The notes beneath the pieces were generated by a model, which was given only the letters and a program-made list of their open reading frames with translations, did no database searches and had not been told where the DNA came from. Shown one piece after another: positions 24,786 through 34,020 of a DNA stretch of 64,000 nt. Every line of letters begins with the position of its first letter. Within the stretch, counting starts at the first letter, position 1. Source of the DNA: Bondarzewia mesenterica (Eukaryota > Basidiomycota > Agaricomycetes > Russulales > Bondarzewiaceae); NCBI GenBank assembly GCA_004802705.1, contig SGPL01000062.1:6398-70397 (forward strand), given 5' to 3'. Both the position numbers and the translations under genes were made by a program.

Positions 24786-25348
24786 AAGGCGCTTTATCAG
24801 TGCTTTCAAGTTGTTTAAGCCCGTGGTCTAGTAGCTGNCGTNATGTTAAATNGCACTGAAAACAAGCTGAAAAGACGAGGAAAAAGAGACAGCCGAGATG
24901 GAGATCTTCTACGTGGCGTCATCAGAGCGGGTCACCTTACAAAGAAATTCGGGCTCTGCGTACTTCATCGACGGACCTGCGTCTTGTCGGTAGGTCGGGA
25001 AAGAGATTTTAAGAGCTAGATGCAGGAAAATATGGATGACAGGAGAACCAACATGAGAGCAACAGCATCACCCAGGAGGTCGAGGATGACTGGACCAAGA
25101 GCTCACTGATGTTGCAAGAGTCTGTATCAATGCCATTACCGTGCACCAGGAGAAGCCGAATGAGGTGGGATTACCGTCAACGATGGTGAGACTTTTTTTC
25201 CTTAACACAAACTTGTCGAAAGGTATTTCCGTATGTGGGAGGTTTGGCGGCGAGTACCGTGTCAGCACCGTGCGGGGAGAATGGGTTCGTCTGATGATAA
25301 TAANATTCAAATTGNGTTCGCTACATTGACTTGGAATTCGCGAGATTG

Positions 25349-25368
25349 TTTTTTTTTTTTTTTTTTTT
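25349..25368. repeat. T20 homopolymer
   Basis: Twenty consecutive T followed by GTGGGGGGAGGGG. Its flanks contain Ns, so length is uncertain. Confidence 0.7.
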
Positions 25369-25905
25369 GTGGGGGGAGGGGTACTGTAACCGATCAATTG
25401 AGTAGAACCTATCCATCATTGCAATAGTCAGACGATGTACACGTCAAGGTTGAAACCCAACGTAAAGCTTCAAACGAGGGTTGTCAAATGACGATCGTGT
25501 TGCATTGTGGACCTTCTGCACTGCAAGTCAAGGCAGTGTCAATCCTGAAGTCAATCTCTACTCTCAAGATGGAAGAAATCTTATCGTCAGGTATCGCTGA
25601 AATGTATGATGAATTATATCCTACATTTGGCGTCTGGTCATGCCCTTGCAAAATTCCGACGTAGTGGGTTGTAGGCTGTGAGGAGAAACGAGGAAGACTT
25701 AGGCATTCAAGAGGAGAAATACAGTATCAGTGCGAGAAGCCCGGCGGCAGGTGTCTTATCTTGATCGAGCTCAGCATGTCGATATCGTAAACAGCTCCAA
25801 ACTGATATCCGCGGGAGCGTCCCGTTAACAATCTAAATATGTATCTGAGGTCCGTCGTGCAATCAGTGACTAAACAAGTCGCTCACCAATCTCTCGAAGT
25901 AAAGG

Positions 25906-26581
25906 CTATGCAGACTCCAGAGAGGCTGGAATCTGAATGGCAGGTAGCACTGATGTAAGTAGATTGACTCTGAGCTTTGCCATTTGCACCATTGCAGTCC
26001 TCACGAAAGGCTTGTCAAGGAAGGTCATGAACTGCGGATATAGCTGGGCATGCAGTTTAGGTTCAAACATCATGAGTTGAAACGGAATCAGCCCACCCCA
26101 ATGGAACACATTTCCATCGTCAGAATGCTGTGGCCCCGTATCAGTGTTCGTGCCAAATTTTGCGTGAACTTTAGGAACAATGAGTACATAGAAATGCATA
26201 GCCGTATGCAATGGATGTGTCGAGCACTGTCACAGCTTGCTCCAAATATTTGACTCCTATGACCTATGCAAACCCGATAAATAGTGCAGCAGCAGCAGTT
26301 AGGACGGGCGTGAGTAATCTCGACTCTGAGAGATTGGAACTATGTGGGCTCGCAGCGAGTCCACTGGATACGAATAGGAAGAAGTAGAGGCAAGGTTCAG
26401 CATGACGATGGGAGTGAATGGATGCACTCATTGTCAACATGCCGTGATATCTAGAGGCCCGCGGACGTGAAGTCCATTCAACATCAAAGCAACAAGAAAC
26501 GTGGCTCGCCTTCGGCTCGCCCCTTTTCTTTACCCGATCCATTGCAAATGTATGTACACAAAAAAAGTGACAACAATTCAC
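25906..26581 (-). CDS. Unrecognised protein, two possible exons
   Basis: Two adjacent minus-strand ORFs look more coding-like than the surroundings. The upstream one (26264-26581) carries a hydrophobic stretch LYFFFLFVSSGLAAS and ends TPVLTAAAALFIGFA. The downstream one (25906-26211) reads KFGTNTDTGPQHSDDGN, then VFHWGGLIPFQLMMFEPK, and stops at LESA. A short intron between them (about 26,212-26,263) is possible but I could not fix its borders. I do not recognise a family. It could be a small membrane protein gene, a gene remnant, or chance. Confidence 0.25.
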
Positions 26582-27494
26582 CGTGGAGGAAACATCAGGC
26601 GGAGCGAGCAGTCGTGCGCGTCGCTCCAGGGGGCGGACACGGTGTGGTGGGTTAGGGTTTCCCGGTCAGGAAAGGAGGCGAGGCCGGCGCAGGGAAAACA
26701 GGAGTGGCCGAGGATGTCACCGAGGTGAGCTCAGGCGGAAGCGTCCTGTAGCAATTAGATAGTAGTGAAGTGAAGTGAAGTGATAGTGAAGTGATGCACA
26801 AGTGATCCGATGTTGGAAAGCGACGAACCGTGCGAGTCGATGTAACTGTCTAATTTTGGTCCTAATCAATACCTGTAAAGGGTAAGTCTTGCTGCAAAAC
26901 ATCGGAGATTCTGTCAGAAATCACCTCTTCTTGTGATCTTGTGATCGACGACAATAACAATGCCTTGGAGACTCCCGAGAGACTCCTCTCTGCTCCCGCC
27001 ATCATTGAGCCCTCTCCCCCTTTCTCAACGACGACGACGACTTCTAAGGCCGTCAGTTTACGATCCTCCTCGTTTTTGGTCCCCCGCCGAGTTGGAGAAA
27101 AGATCGTCCAGCCAGTTTTCCCCTTTCGGTAACTCGCTGGTGGTCGTCGAGGGCACCTTGGTATGTTTTATAAAGCATCAACGGGCTTGCATCATCTCAA
27201 TTGACCTACACTGGAGACATTCAAAATTGTGCTGCATTCTCGGGTGGATACTGTCCCAGACGGGCTTGAGAGTGGCTTGTTGGTTTGGTGAGTTTCAAAT
27301 TTGTTATATGCAGAATCTTCCCCCTATATGTCATTCTCTTCGCTCACAATCCCGAAAATATGGCAGGCCCAGTGTCAAGAAGACTCGATAGCACCTTTTG
27401 CGCCGTATTCTGAAACTCAAGTAGTAAAAGTAAACCCGTCGGTATATCTCGGGTTCGACCTCTAGGCCTTTACGATCCCCGCGCGCCAAAGCGG
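26582..27494. other. Upstream region of the Ser-rich membrane protein gene
   Basis: Holds a (GTGAA)n-like tandem stretch at 26,763-26,800 and overlapping short ORFs at 26,941-27,391 in two frames. The first (63 residues, rich in Ser/Thr) starts at a GTG, so I do not call it. Possibly 5' leader sequence. Confidence 0.35.
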
Positions 27495-27502
27495 TATAAA
27501 AT
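27495..27502 (+). promoter_or_regulatory. TATA box (TATAAAAT) 38 bp before the start codon of the membrane protein gene
   Basis: TATAAAAT in GC-rich surroundings, followed by a pyrimidine-rich CACCATCCTTTCCCTTCACC leading to CACCATGG, a strong start context. The short distance implies a very short 5' leader. Confidence 0.6.
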
Positions 27503-27539
27503 ACACCCGCCTTGACCATCACCATCCTTTCCCTTCACC

Positions 27540-29051
27540 ATGGCGGGTCTCCCGGGCAGTATTCTTTCTATCTCCTTCTTAAATTCCCCATCCTCTTCCT
27601 CAACAGCCACTTCTTCGGTGTCTTCCTCTACCAGCCTGGCGTTCCCTTTTTATTTCAATACTGTCGCCGAAATGTGGACATGCGGCGAAGCAACCGTCAC
27701 TTGGAACTACTTAGGGTCTGCTTCGGGTCTCAAGCTGGGCATCACAAACGATGGCGTCATGCAAAAGGCGGCCCCCACGCACAGCCTCAGCGACGGTACG
27801 AGCAGTAGTACCTCCACTGCAAGCGCAAGCGGGTTGGTGCGGAGACAAACTTCTTCTACCTCGGTGCCCACTATCAATCAGACTCTAGTCACGCAGCTTG
27901 ACCCCTTCGCATACAATTGGACCTGGTCAAAAGTTGACGTACCACAAGGGTGGTACGTGATGGAGGCCTTCATGGGCTCTTCGTCCGCTCAATCGACTTC
28001 ATTCTTCGTCAATAACGGTACCGATGTCTCCTGTCTCATCGGCTCTACCCCTTCATCCTCATCCTCCTCACCCGCTTCTGCGACGTCCGCTTCGTCAGCT
28101 GCCTCATCCTCATCTTCGGCTATAGTCGCTCCCGTTTCTGGGTCGTCCAGGAGTTCACATGCAGGCGCCATAGCCGGCGGTGTCGTAGGTGGCGTTGCGT
28201 TCGTATCCGCATTATTAGCAGCCCTCCTATTCTGGTTCTGTAGGCGCCGCCCTAGTCGCGCACGCGCGCGGGCACTCGGCACGGAGACCGGGATCGGCGG
28301 CAGCAATGCGAAATGGAGTGGTCTGGCCACCATCACTCTAGGATCAGTGAAGAAGGCTAGACATACGTCTGATAGTGCGGACGCGTTGTCGAAAAACGCC
28401 CATGACCCTCCGCCCAGTGCTGTTCCGTCTCAACTCGGGCACACACCCACTGGATCAGACGAACAGCTGCATTCATTCGCCGAGGAAAAGGTGGTCGTAC
28501 CATCGAACGTGGCGCCTGCTGCAATGCCCTTCGTCCTTCCCCCCACTAAACGCGCATCATCCTCTTCTTCGGTGGCCAACGTCGGAAACCAGTATCGCTC
28601 GCGATCTTCGTCTCAACGCGCATTATCTTCTCCGGATCCCCCGCGAAGCGGGCATCACAACACACCGTCGATCGAAAGCATCGCACACACGCGTCTGGGC
28701 CGCCCAGTGTCGTACGCTGTAGGCCATGGGTCGTCTCCGGCAGAGATGATCCCGCTCGAGCGCGCTGGAACAACCGCCGCGCGTCGAGCCGTCCGCAAGC
28801 CCGTCCCCAGATACGATTCCTCCGATTTCGCAGAGCCTTCCAGTCCGCCGCCTGCAAAGATAGCTTATGGGACGCCGGAGAGTGGTTTCGAGGGTGGTCA
28901 GTCATCGGGTTCGGTGAGGGGACACGGAAGCTCATCTTCCTCGAGCTCAACAGTAGAAAGTATGCCGAAGCTGCATCATCAACCTAGCTTTGGCCATATG
29001 CGGCCCATGCGTGTCATGATGCCCGACATGCCTCCCCCGTGTGCGGACTGA
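27540..29051 (+). CDS. Ser/Thr-rich single-pass membrane protein
   Basis: One uninterrupted ORF of 503 residues. An extracellular-type N-terminal part (about 1-165) has Cys, Trp and N-glycosylation sequons (NQT, NWT, NGT), including VAEMWTCGEATVTWNYLG and DVPQGWYVMEAFMGSSS. A Ser-rich stalk (about 170-205) follows, then one membrane span at about 211-233 (AGAIAGGVVGGVAFVSALLA) with a basic stop-transfer CRRRPSRARARA. The cytosolic tail (about 240-503) is disordered, with Ser, Pro and basic residues. This layout matches the abundant basidiomycete mid2-like/cell-wall-sensor-like proteins, but no WSC or other named domain is visible. There is no classical N-terminal signal peptide; the first 40 residues are Ser-rich with only weak hydrophobic stretches. 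Probably surface sensing or wall interaction, by architecture only. Confidence 0.82.
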   Translation: MAGLPGSILSISFLNSPSSSSTATSSVSSSTSLAFPFYFNTVAEMWTCGEATVTWNYLGSASGLKLGITNDGVMQKAAPTHSLSDGTSSSTSTASASGLVRRQTSSTSVPTINQTLVTQLDPFAYNWTWSKVDVPQGWYVMEAFMGSSSAQSTSFFVNNGTDVSCLIGSTPSSSSSSPASATSASSAASSSSSAIVAPVSGSSRSSHAGAIAGGVVGGVAFVSALLAALLFWFCRRRPSRARARALGTETGIGGSNAKWSGLATITLGSVKKARHTSDSADALSKNAHDPPPSAVPSQLGHTPTGSDEQLHSFAEEKVVVPSNVAPAAMPFVLPPTKRASSSSSVANVGNQYRSRSSSQRALSSPDPPRSGHHNTPSIESIAHTRLGRPVSYAVGHGSSPAEMIPLERAGTTAARRAVRKPVPRYDSSDFAEPSSPPPAKIAYGTPESGFEGGQSSGSVRGHGSSSSSSSTVESMPKLHHQPSFGHMRPMRVMMPDMPPPCAD

Positions 29052-29750
29052 AGTTAGAGGGCTGTGTATATTATCGGTATGGGATTCGTCGACAGCCTGC
29101 TGGGTGGGCTGGCATCGCTGTTGTTTTAATAAAACCCTTCGGGTTGCATCACAGCATGGCGTCACGTTTCTTCTTCCGCGATGTTTTATTACTCATTTAC
29201 ATTCTCCCCTCCCTCTCCTGTCCTTCGCATTTACTATGGCCATTTTCGAATCCATCGTCTGCCCCATGTTGTCCCAAGAACTCATACGTGTTTCCATGCC
29301 TGGCGCACCTTACATCCCTCTCCCTATCGCGAAACTCCTCGATTCAACGACTCATGTTTCAAAAGACTTATTCTGGTATTTTAGTCCTCTTACTCACGGT
29401 ATTTCTTACGGTCTTGTTTCAAACTGATAGTTCGATGTCATTACGATACTAAACTGACGGACTACAATGGCATTGACACTGTCATGTCTTCTTACCGGAC
29501 TGGACTTTTATGAGCGTATGAGCATGTATTCACTTTCTCCACGTTTTCACGATGCAAACGAAAAGGTCATAAATGTGCTTAAATACAGAACAACTGCCTT
29601 CTGTATGGTCAGTTATGGAGACTAGTAAATGTGCTAAATAACTGGTACTTGGTGTGGACAGCTGCAGGAGATAAAAGTCTGTGTGCACTGCACGTGCAGC
29701 TCGATTTGCAGACAAAATGAAGTGGAAACCAAATGGAGACAGTAGAAAAA
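29052..29750. other. 3' region of the membrane protein gene and spacer
   Basis: Overlapping ORFs at 29,039-29,452 in three frames are hydrophobic and have no recognised domain. A truncated or chance gene is possible. Nothing else is seen before the tRNA. Confidence 0.35.
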
Positions 29751-29843
29751 TGGTTCAATCCAGGATCGAACTGGAGACCTTCTGTGTGTAAGACAGAAAT
29801 CCTGTGTGTAAGACAGAAATCATAACCACTAGACCATTGAACC
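29751..29843 (-). tRNA. tRNA-Val (anticodon UAC) with a 20-nt direct duplication in the anticodon arm
   Basis: The minus strand folds as a cloverleaf: acceptor GGTTCAA/TTGAACC with discriminator A, D arm with A box TGGTCTAGTGG, anticodon stem TCTGT/ACAGA with loop CTTACAC (anticodon TAC), T arm TCCAG-TTCGATC-CTGGA. A T5 tract, the Pol III terminator, follows the 3' end at once. The gene is 93 nt, not 73, because GATTTCTGTCTTACACACAG is present twice in tandem. Cutting 20 nt at the canonical intron site (after nucleotide 37) restores a perfect 73-nt tRNA, so the extra copy may act as an intron; if not spliced, it is a pseudogene. Valine is read from the anticodon. Confidence 0.85.
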
Positions 29844-30127
29844 GATACTTTTAAAGTTAATAAAATATATTTGATCAGTAAACTGAGGCAATGAAAAGTC
29901 TCATCCGACGACCGCCATGGCATCATGATGGTGATGCCGCGCTAGCAGATACCAAAATCGCAAAGACAGGCTAATACGCGCGCCCTTGTATTTTCTTTGT
30001 TTCGCTCGAGGGCCAAGACACCCACCTGAACCTCCTAGCTATAGGGCAAGGTCTCATAGCAGCTCACAGCGCCTGTCGCTCACCACCTACGTACGAGGCT
30101 AACACCACGACTGCTGCACACCCACAA

Positions 30128-31337
30128 ATGCCTCTCCTCAACGCCTCAATCGATATCCTCCTCTACACTCTTATTGCGATTGGTGTGCCTCTTATTGTCA
30201 GAACGATCAGTCTCCAAAAACCCCAACCGACATCTCGACCATTTCTCCGCACGCCATTATCCATCCTCGTTGTCCTGCACACACTCTTCACACTCTACAC
30301 CCTGGTATGGCACCAGCCACCAAATCTTTTCACGGCGTTGGACATCCCGATCACCACACCGGCGCAGAGAATTCGCTCTGCTATCTTCGAGCATACCGCG
30401 CGCGACCCTCGATTCATAATCTCTCCATCTCATGATGCACTACTAGCGCGTCTGTCCTCTTTCGAAGTGCGCACATTTCTAGTCAGGTATATGCCCACGC
30501 TTGTATACCCTGACTCAACGTATGCCTCTTTGCTGACCGGAATTCCTTCAATAGATTCGGCCAGCAAGCAGTTGAATCCTGCGAGTATTGCCAAAGCCTG
30601 AATGACTTCGCAATACATTCCATTCCTCGGCCCTTACTCGAATACGTCCGTGAAGCATTCCTCATCGGACTTGTCACAACACACGGGAGCGCGCGCGAAC
30701 GCCGTCGTATGTTTGCAGTCGCGCTACTCGCATGTGCCGCGGCAGGTGAGGCCTACTGGCTATATACAGCCCCTGTAGTCTTGCGGATTGGCAATATCAT
30801 ACAAGAGGTGCCCATGGTACGTCGCTCTAACATTCTTATATAGACGCATGTAACTCACGAACATCCTTATGTTGGATTACTATGCATAGTGGCACGACCT
30901 TCTCTGGACGGTGCGACACATCCTTTTCCTTGGAATCCTCCCGACCCTCCATCTCCTTCCGCCGCTCCCTGCATCGCCACGAGTTTGTGCGGCTCTCGCC
31001 TTCGCTTCGCCGATCGTCGACTCCACACTCGCACGTGCCCAACTCTTGCGCTATTCCCGTGGAGCGATCCTCCGCGACCCAAGACCTGCGCGCGCGCGCG
31101 GCTGCATTTTGGGAAGACGATAAGCGGGTGGGGAATTGGATCAGGGAGGACAAGGGTGTACGGAAGGCAGCGGCGGAAACGGGGCTGTGGATTGATGAGG
31201 GTTTTGCGGGTGTGAAAGGAGCAGAAAGAAGAGAGGGTCAGTTGAAAACTGCGGCGGTCATGGCTGCCAGTACCTTGAGGGAATGGTTGAATGCTTCGAC
31301 AGATCTGGATGCAGTAAATGACGGATTGCGGACATGA
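30128..31337 (+). CDS. Unrecognised multi-pass membrane protein
   Basis: Starts MPLLNASIDILLYTLIAIGV, a membrane segment, with a second one at SILVVLHTLFTLYTLVW. An intron after FLVR (gtatatgcc...caatag) joins to FGQQAVESCEYCQSLNDFAI with a CxxC pair, then EYVREAFLIGLVTTHGSARE and a third span RMFAVALLACAAAGEAYWLY. A second intron follows EVPM; exon 3 has the span RHILFLGILPTLHLLPPLPA and then a soluble C-terminus with FWEDDKRVGNWIREDKGVRK, stop at 31337. A reading-frame change is needed near 31,085. A 49-nt GT-AG intron (31035-31083) would fix it, but would delete a coding-like stretch. Topology suggests an organelle or ER membrane protein conserved in agaricomycetes; function unknown. Confidence 0.68.
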
Positions 31338-31636
31338 AGTATTGAAGTATTGAATCGTGTCTCCTGCTTTGACGTGCTATACTACTAACTGTTCTATTGT
31401 ATAATAGTGTATTACTATACCGTGTAGTGTTTTGTTTTGTGTACTTTACAGATTGGGGCTTCGGAGCACTGGCAAGTGTGCTGGACGTTGATACTTAGAT
31501 ACCTGCCGTTCATCTTGTATTGCATTGTAAAGATTTGGATTTCGGCGCATCGACTCATCACCAGTTTGCCCAGGATCATAGAGGCGCTTTCTCCCAAAAT
31601 TTCAGTGACAATGAACTGGTGGTATCCAGTATGCTA

Positions 31637-33313
31637 TCATTTAGGCACTTCGACTCCCTCATCCGAAGATGTTGCACCAAGCCATCCCTCCCATGCCCTG
31701 ATTTCCTCATTCAATTCCTGACTCACCGTCGCTTGCTCTTCGTCCATCTTGATGCCATACACCCCTTCCACCAATGCCCTCCTCACAAACGGCACGAACA
31801 CATTCACGAGAACCTTCCCAGTTGCAATTACTACGTCCTTCGCTTCTGCTGGCCCAGCAAATTGCTTCGCATAGCCTGAGAACGCTTTGATTGCATCCCG
31901 CAGGTCATTGTCCAAAGCGCGCAAAATATCTGGCAAGAGAGAGACTGGCGCGAGCAGGCGAAGACCATTCAGCGTAGTCAACACGGTATTGGTAAAGTTC
32001 GCGAGCGGCGGATAGGACGCCAGAAGCTGCGGCGGTATGTGTGGTGGCCCGGCGAGTGCATTCTTTTGCGGTAGAGGTGCGCCCGCGACAGCAAACGACG
32101 CACTGGGTTTCACCTCTGGCTTGAGCAAACCGCACCACTCCTCCGTTGCCTTGCGCAACTCGCGAGTGACGCCGCCCCGCACGGCGTCCTCGAAAAGCGG
32201 CGGGAGCAAAAGACGGAAATCGAGACCGACGCGGGAGAACGACGTCGCGCAGTATGTGAGTTGGGTGAGGAGCGAGGTGAGCGAAGTCGGGTCGAGGATG
32301 TGGGGGAGGGCGTCGCGGAGGGTAGTGAGGAGACGGTCAAGGAGATGCGAAGTGAACGTCGGCAGCAGACCACGAAGGGTGTCGGATGGTGGCGAAGAAG
32401 GGGCGGCGGCTAGTGCTGCGGTGGAGGGCCGGTCGAGAAATATCGTGGTGTACTGTGTGATGATATCGTGCACACCTTCGCGCCAGACATCGATATACTT
32501 TTTCAAAAAGCGAACCCAAGCCTCCTTATCCTTCTCGCGATCTGTTCCCATCTCTACAGCCTGGAGGGCCAAGTCCAGGTTCTCCAGGCGACCCGTGAGG
32601 AATGCGAGCGCCAGTTCGTCCTCGGAGAGCACGCGCATGCGACGCAGAAAGCTGACGGCTTTAAAGAGCGCAGGGAGTTTAGCAGGCTCACGTAACATAC
32701 TGAGGAGTTGAATGAGGAGAGTGCGGACGGCATGGTCGACTTCAGCACGGACGTCCTGCACCACTGGTACATTCGGGAAGCGAGTCGCGAGACTCTCAGC
32801 GTGCGCAGCGAGGTCGAGCGTTTCTTGAAATGCGCCATTGCGCACGCAGGCCTCAGCAAGAAGAGGGAGTTCCAGGACATCTTGGAGCTTGGTGCTGTGC
32901 TCGAGCACAAGGGCGGCGCGTCGTCGTTCCGCTTGCACATCGCGAATTTCCGTGAGGAACGATTTGGAGACAGACTCAAGGACAGGAATTTCATTGAGAA
33001 GTTGATCAAGGGAGGAAGAGAAAGATGAGAGAGAACTTGACAGGCCGGTGGTTGCGGTGTGGAGGGAGAGAAATGTAGGATAGGACGACGTGCAGAGTGT
33101 TGTCAGGGCATTCGTTAGTTGCGACGAGGTGGAAGAGAGATTGGTGGGCTCCTCGAGAAGGGAAGGAAGGGGCAGGGTGGTGAGATGGGAGAGGTATGTT
33201 CCTGTTTGCTTTGAAGACAGGTCTGGTGTGGGGGCCGATGATCCTGACCTTAAGACATCAACGAGGGCGGACAATTCATCGCTTGCGCCATTGGACATCT
33301 CAACGTCAGTCAT
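31637..33313 (-). CDS. COG8: Conserved oligomeric Golgi complex subunit 8 (COG8/Dor1)
   Basis: Intronless 558-residue protein. COG8 belongs to lobe B of the COG tether for retrograde intra-Golgi vesicles. The N-terminal half carries the Dor1-type helical region: TYLSHLTTLPLPSLLEEP, LDQLLNEIPVLESVSKSFL, then LLAEACVRNGAFQETLDLA and VPVVQDVRAEVDHAVRTLL, which is a family signature pattern. The middle has LPALFKAVSFLRRMRVLSED and the C-terminal helical part LPDILRALDNDLRDAIKAF. Length fits the fungal family. The ATG at 33313 is the first in frame after an upstream stop. A long plus-strand ORF (32037-32711) is an antisense shadow of this GC-rich exon. Identification is good; the complex role is inherited from family knowledge. 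Confidence 0.87.
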   Translation of the reverse strand: MTDVEMSNGASDELSALVDVLRSGSSAPTPDLSSKQTGTYLSHLTTLPLPSLLEEPTNLSSTSSQLTNALTTLCTSSYPTFLSLHTATTGLSSSLSSFSSSLDQLLNEIPVLESVSKSFLTEIRDVQAERRRAALVLEHSTKLQDVLELPLLAEACVRNGAFQETLDLAAHAESLATRFPNVPVVQDVRAEVDHAVRTLLIQLLSMLREPAKLPALFKAVSFLRRMRVLSEDELALAFLTGRLENLDLALQAVEMGTDREKDKEAWVRFLKKYIDVWREGVHDIITQYTTIFLDRPSTAALAAAPSSPPSDTLRGLLPTFTSHLLDRLLTTLRDALPHILDPTSLTSLLTQLTYCATSFSRVGLDFRLLLPPLFEDAVRGGVTRELRKATEEWCGLLKPEVKPSASFAVAGAPLPQKNALAGPPHIPPQLLASYPPLANFTNTVLTTLNGLRLLAPVSLLPDILRALDNDLRDAIKAFSGYAKQFAGPAEAKDVVIATGKVLVNVFVPFVRRALVEGVYGIKMDEEQATVSQELNEEIRAWEGWLGATSSDEGVEVPK

Positions 33314-34020
33314 GGCATGAAGGAGACGTTCTGCTCGGACTGTCTCTTAGACAAAATCTGAGTGCATTCGAATAAACATACCTCTGTGTTCCAACACTCT
33401 ACAGCGCGACGTCAGAGTTAATGATGAATTTCAAGTGAACGCGGTCCTTTTTCACGATGACGATCAACTACATACCACTCAAGCACGCCTCTATCACTCA
33501 GTTATCGTCAACGAATGCAACGGGTCAAAGTAGTAGGTGTGCTAATCGTGGAATGAGGTGAGCACTATTAGACTCAGACAGTCTCAGTAGTAGTGCCACT
33601 TAAATAAATAATGAAGTTATTTAGAATTTTAGAAAGGAAGGGCTTGAACAATTTGAAAAACCAGGATTGTTTAAAAACGAGATCAAAACAAGGTCACACC
33701 GAAGCGCCAGAACATCAGACTGATGATACTAATGAATAAAACAGGGCTCTGAATCCAAGTCATACGTATACGCCGCTGCGTAAGTGCAAAGTTCGAGATC
33801 AAACCAACGCCGTGGGCGAGCTGAGGATATGTGGGAGCCTGAAAGCCTCCCTGGTATGTAGATATGAGATATAGAAAAGATCGTGAGAGGTCGTGTCGTC
33901 GATGGAAAAGATAAAGAAAAAATCAAAAAGAAAATCATGCACAGTGTAGGCGCTGTGCCAAGTCCTCACAATGATCAAGAAACGTTGTAATCCTCCGCGC
34001 CCCGAAGCTGTTTCCCATTT
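33314..34020. other. Spacer between COG8 start and oxysterol-binding protein stop
   Basis: About 700 bp, AT-richer than its neighbours, containing the COG8 promoter and the 3' end of the OSBP gene. No ORF of note. Confidence 0.35.

Larger units (their letters stand above)
22736..25905. other. Gene-poor 3.2-kb stretch with repeats
   Basis: No ORF resembles a known protein, and between about 23,130 and 24,040 stop codons are dense in all frames. It holds the duplicated 29-bp module at 24,151 and 24,296, GGT/GTG microsatellites at 24.53-24.62 and 24.75-24.78 kb, several Ns at 24.84-25.32 kb and a T20 run at 25,349. It may be a decayed mobile element or simply spacer. Confidence 0.45.

Noticed and set aside
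26645..26675. GGGTTAGGGTTT as telomere-like sequence
   Set aside because: Only about two units; interstitial chance match.
32037..32711. 224-residue plus-strand ORF opposite COG8
   Set aside because: Lies entirely inside the COG8 exon on the other strand; GC-rich codons remove stops. The COG8 reading matches a known family.
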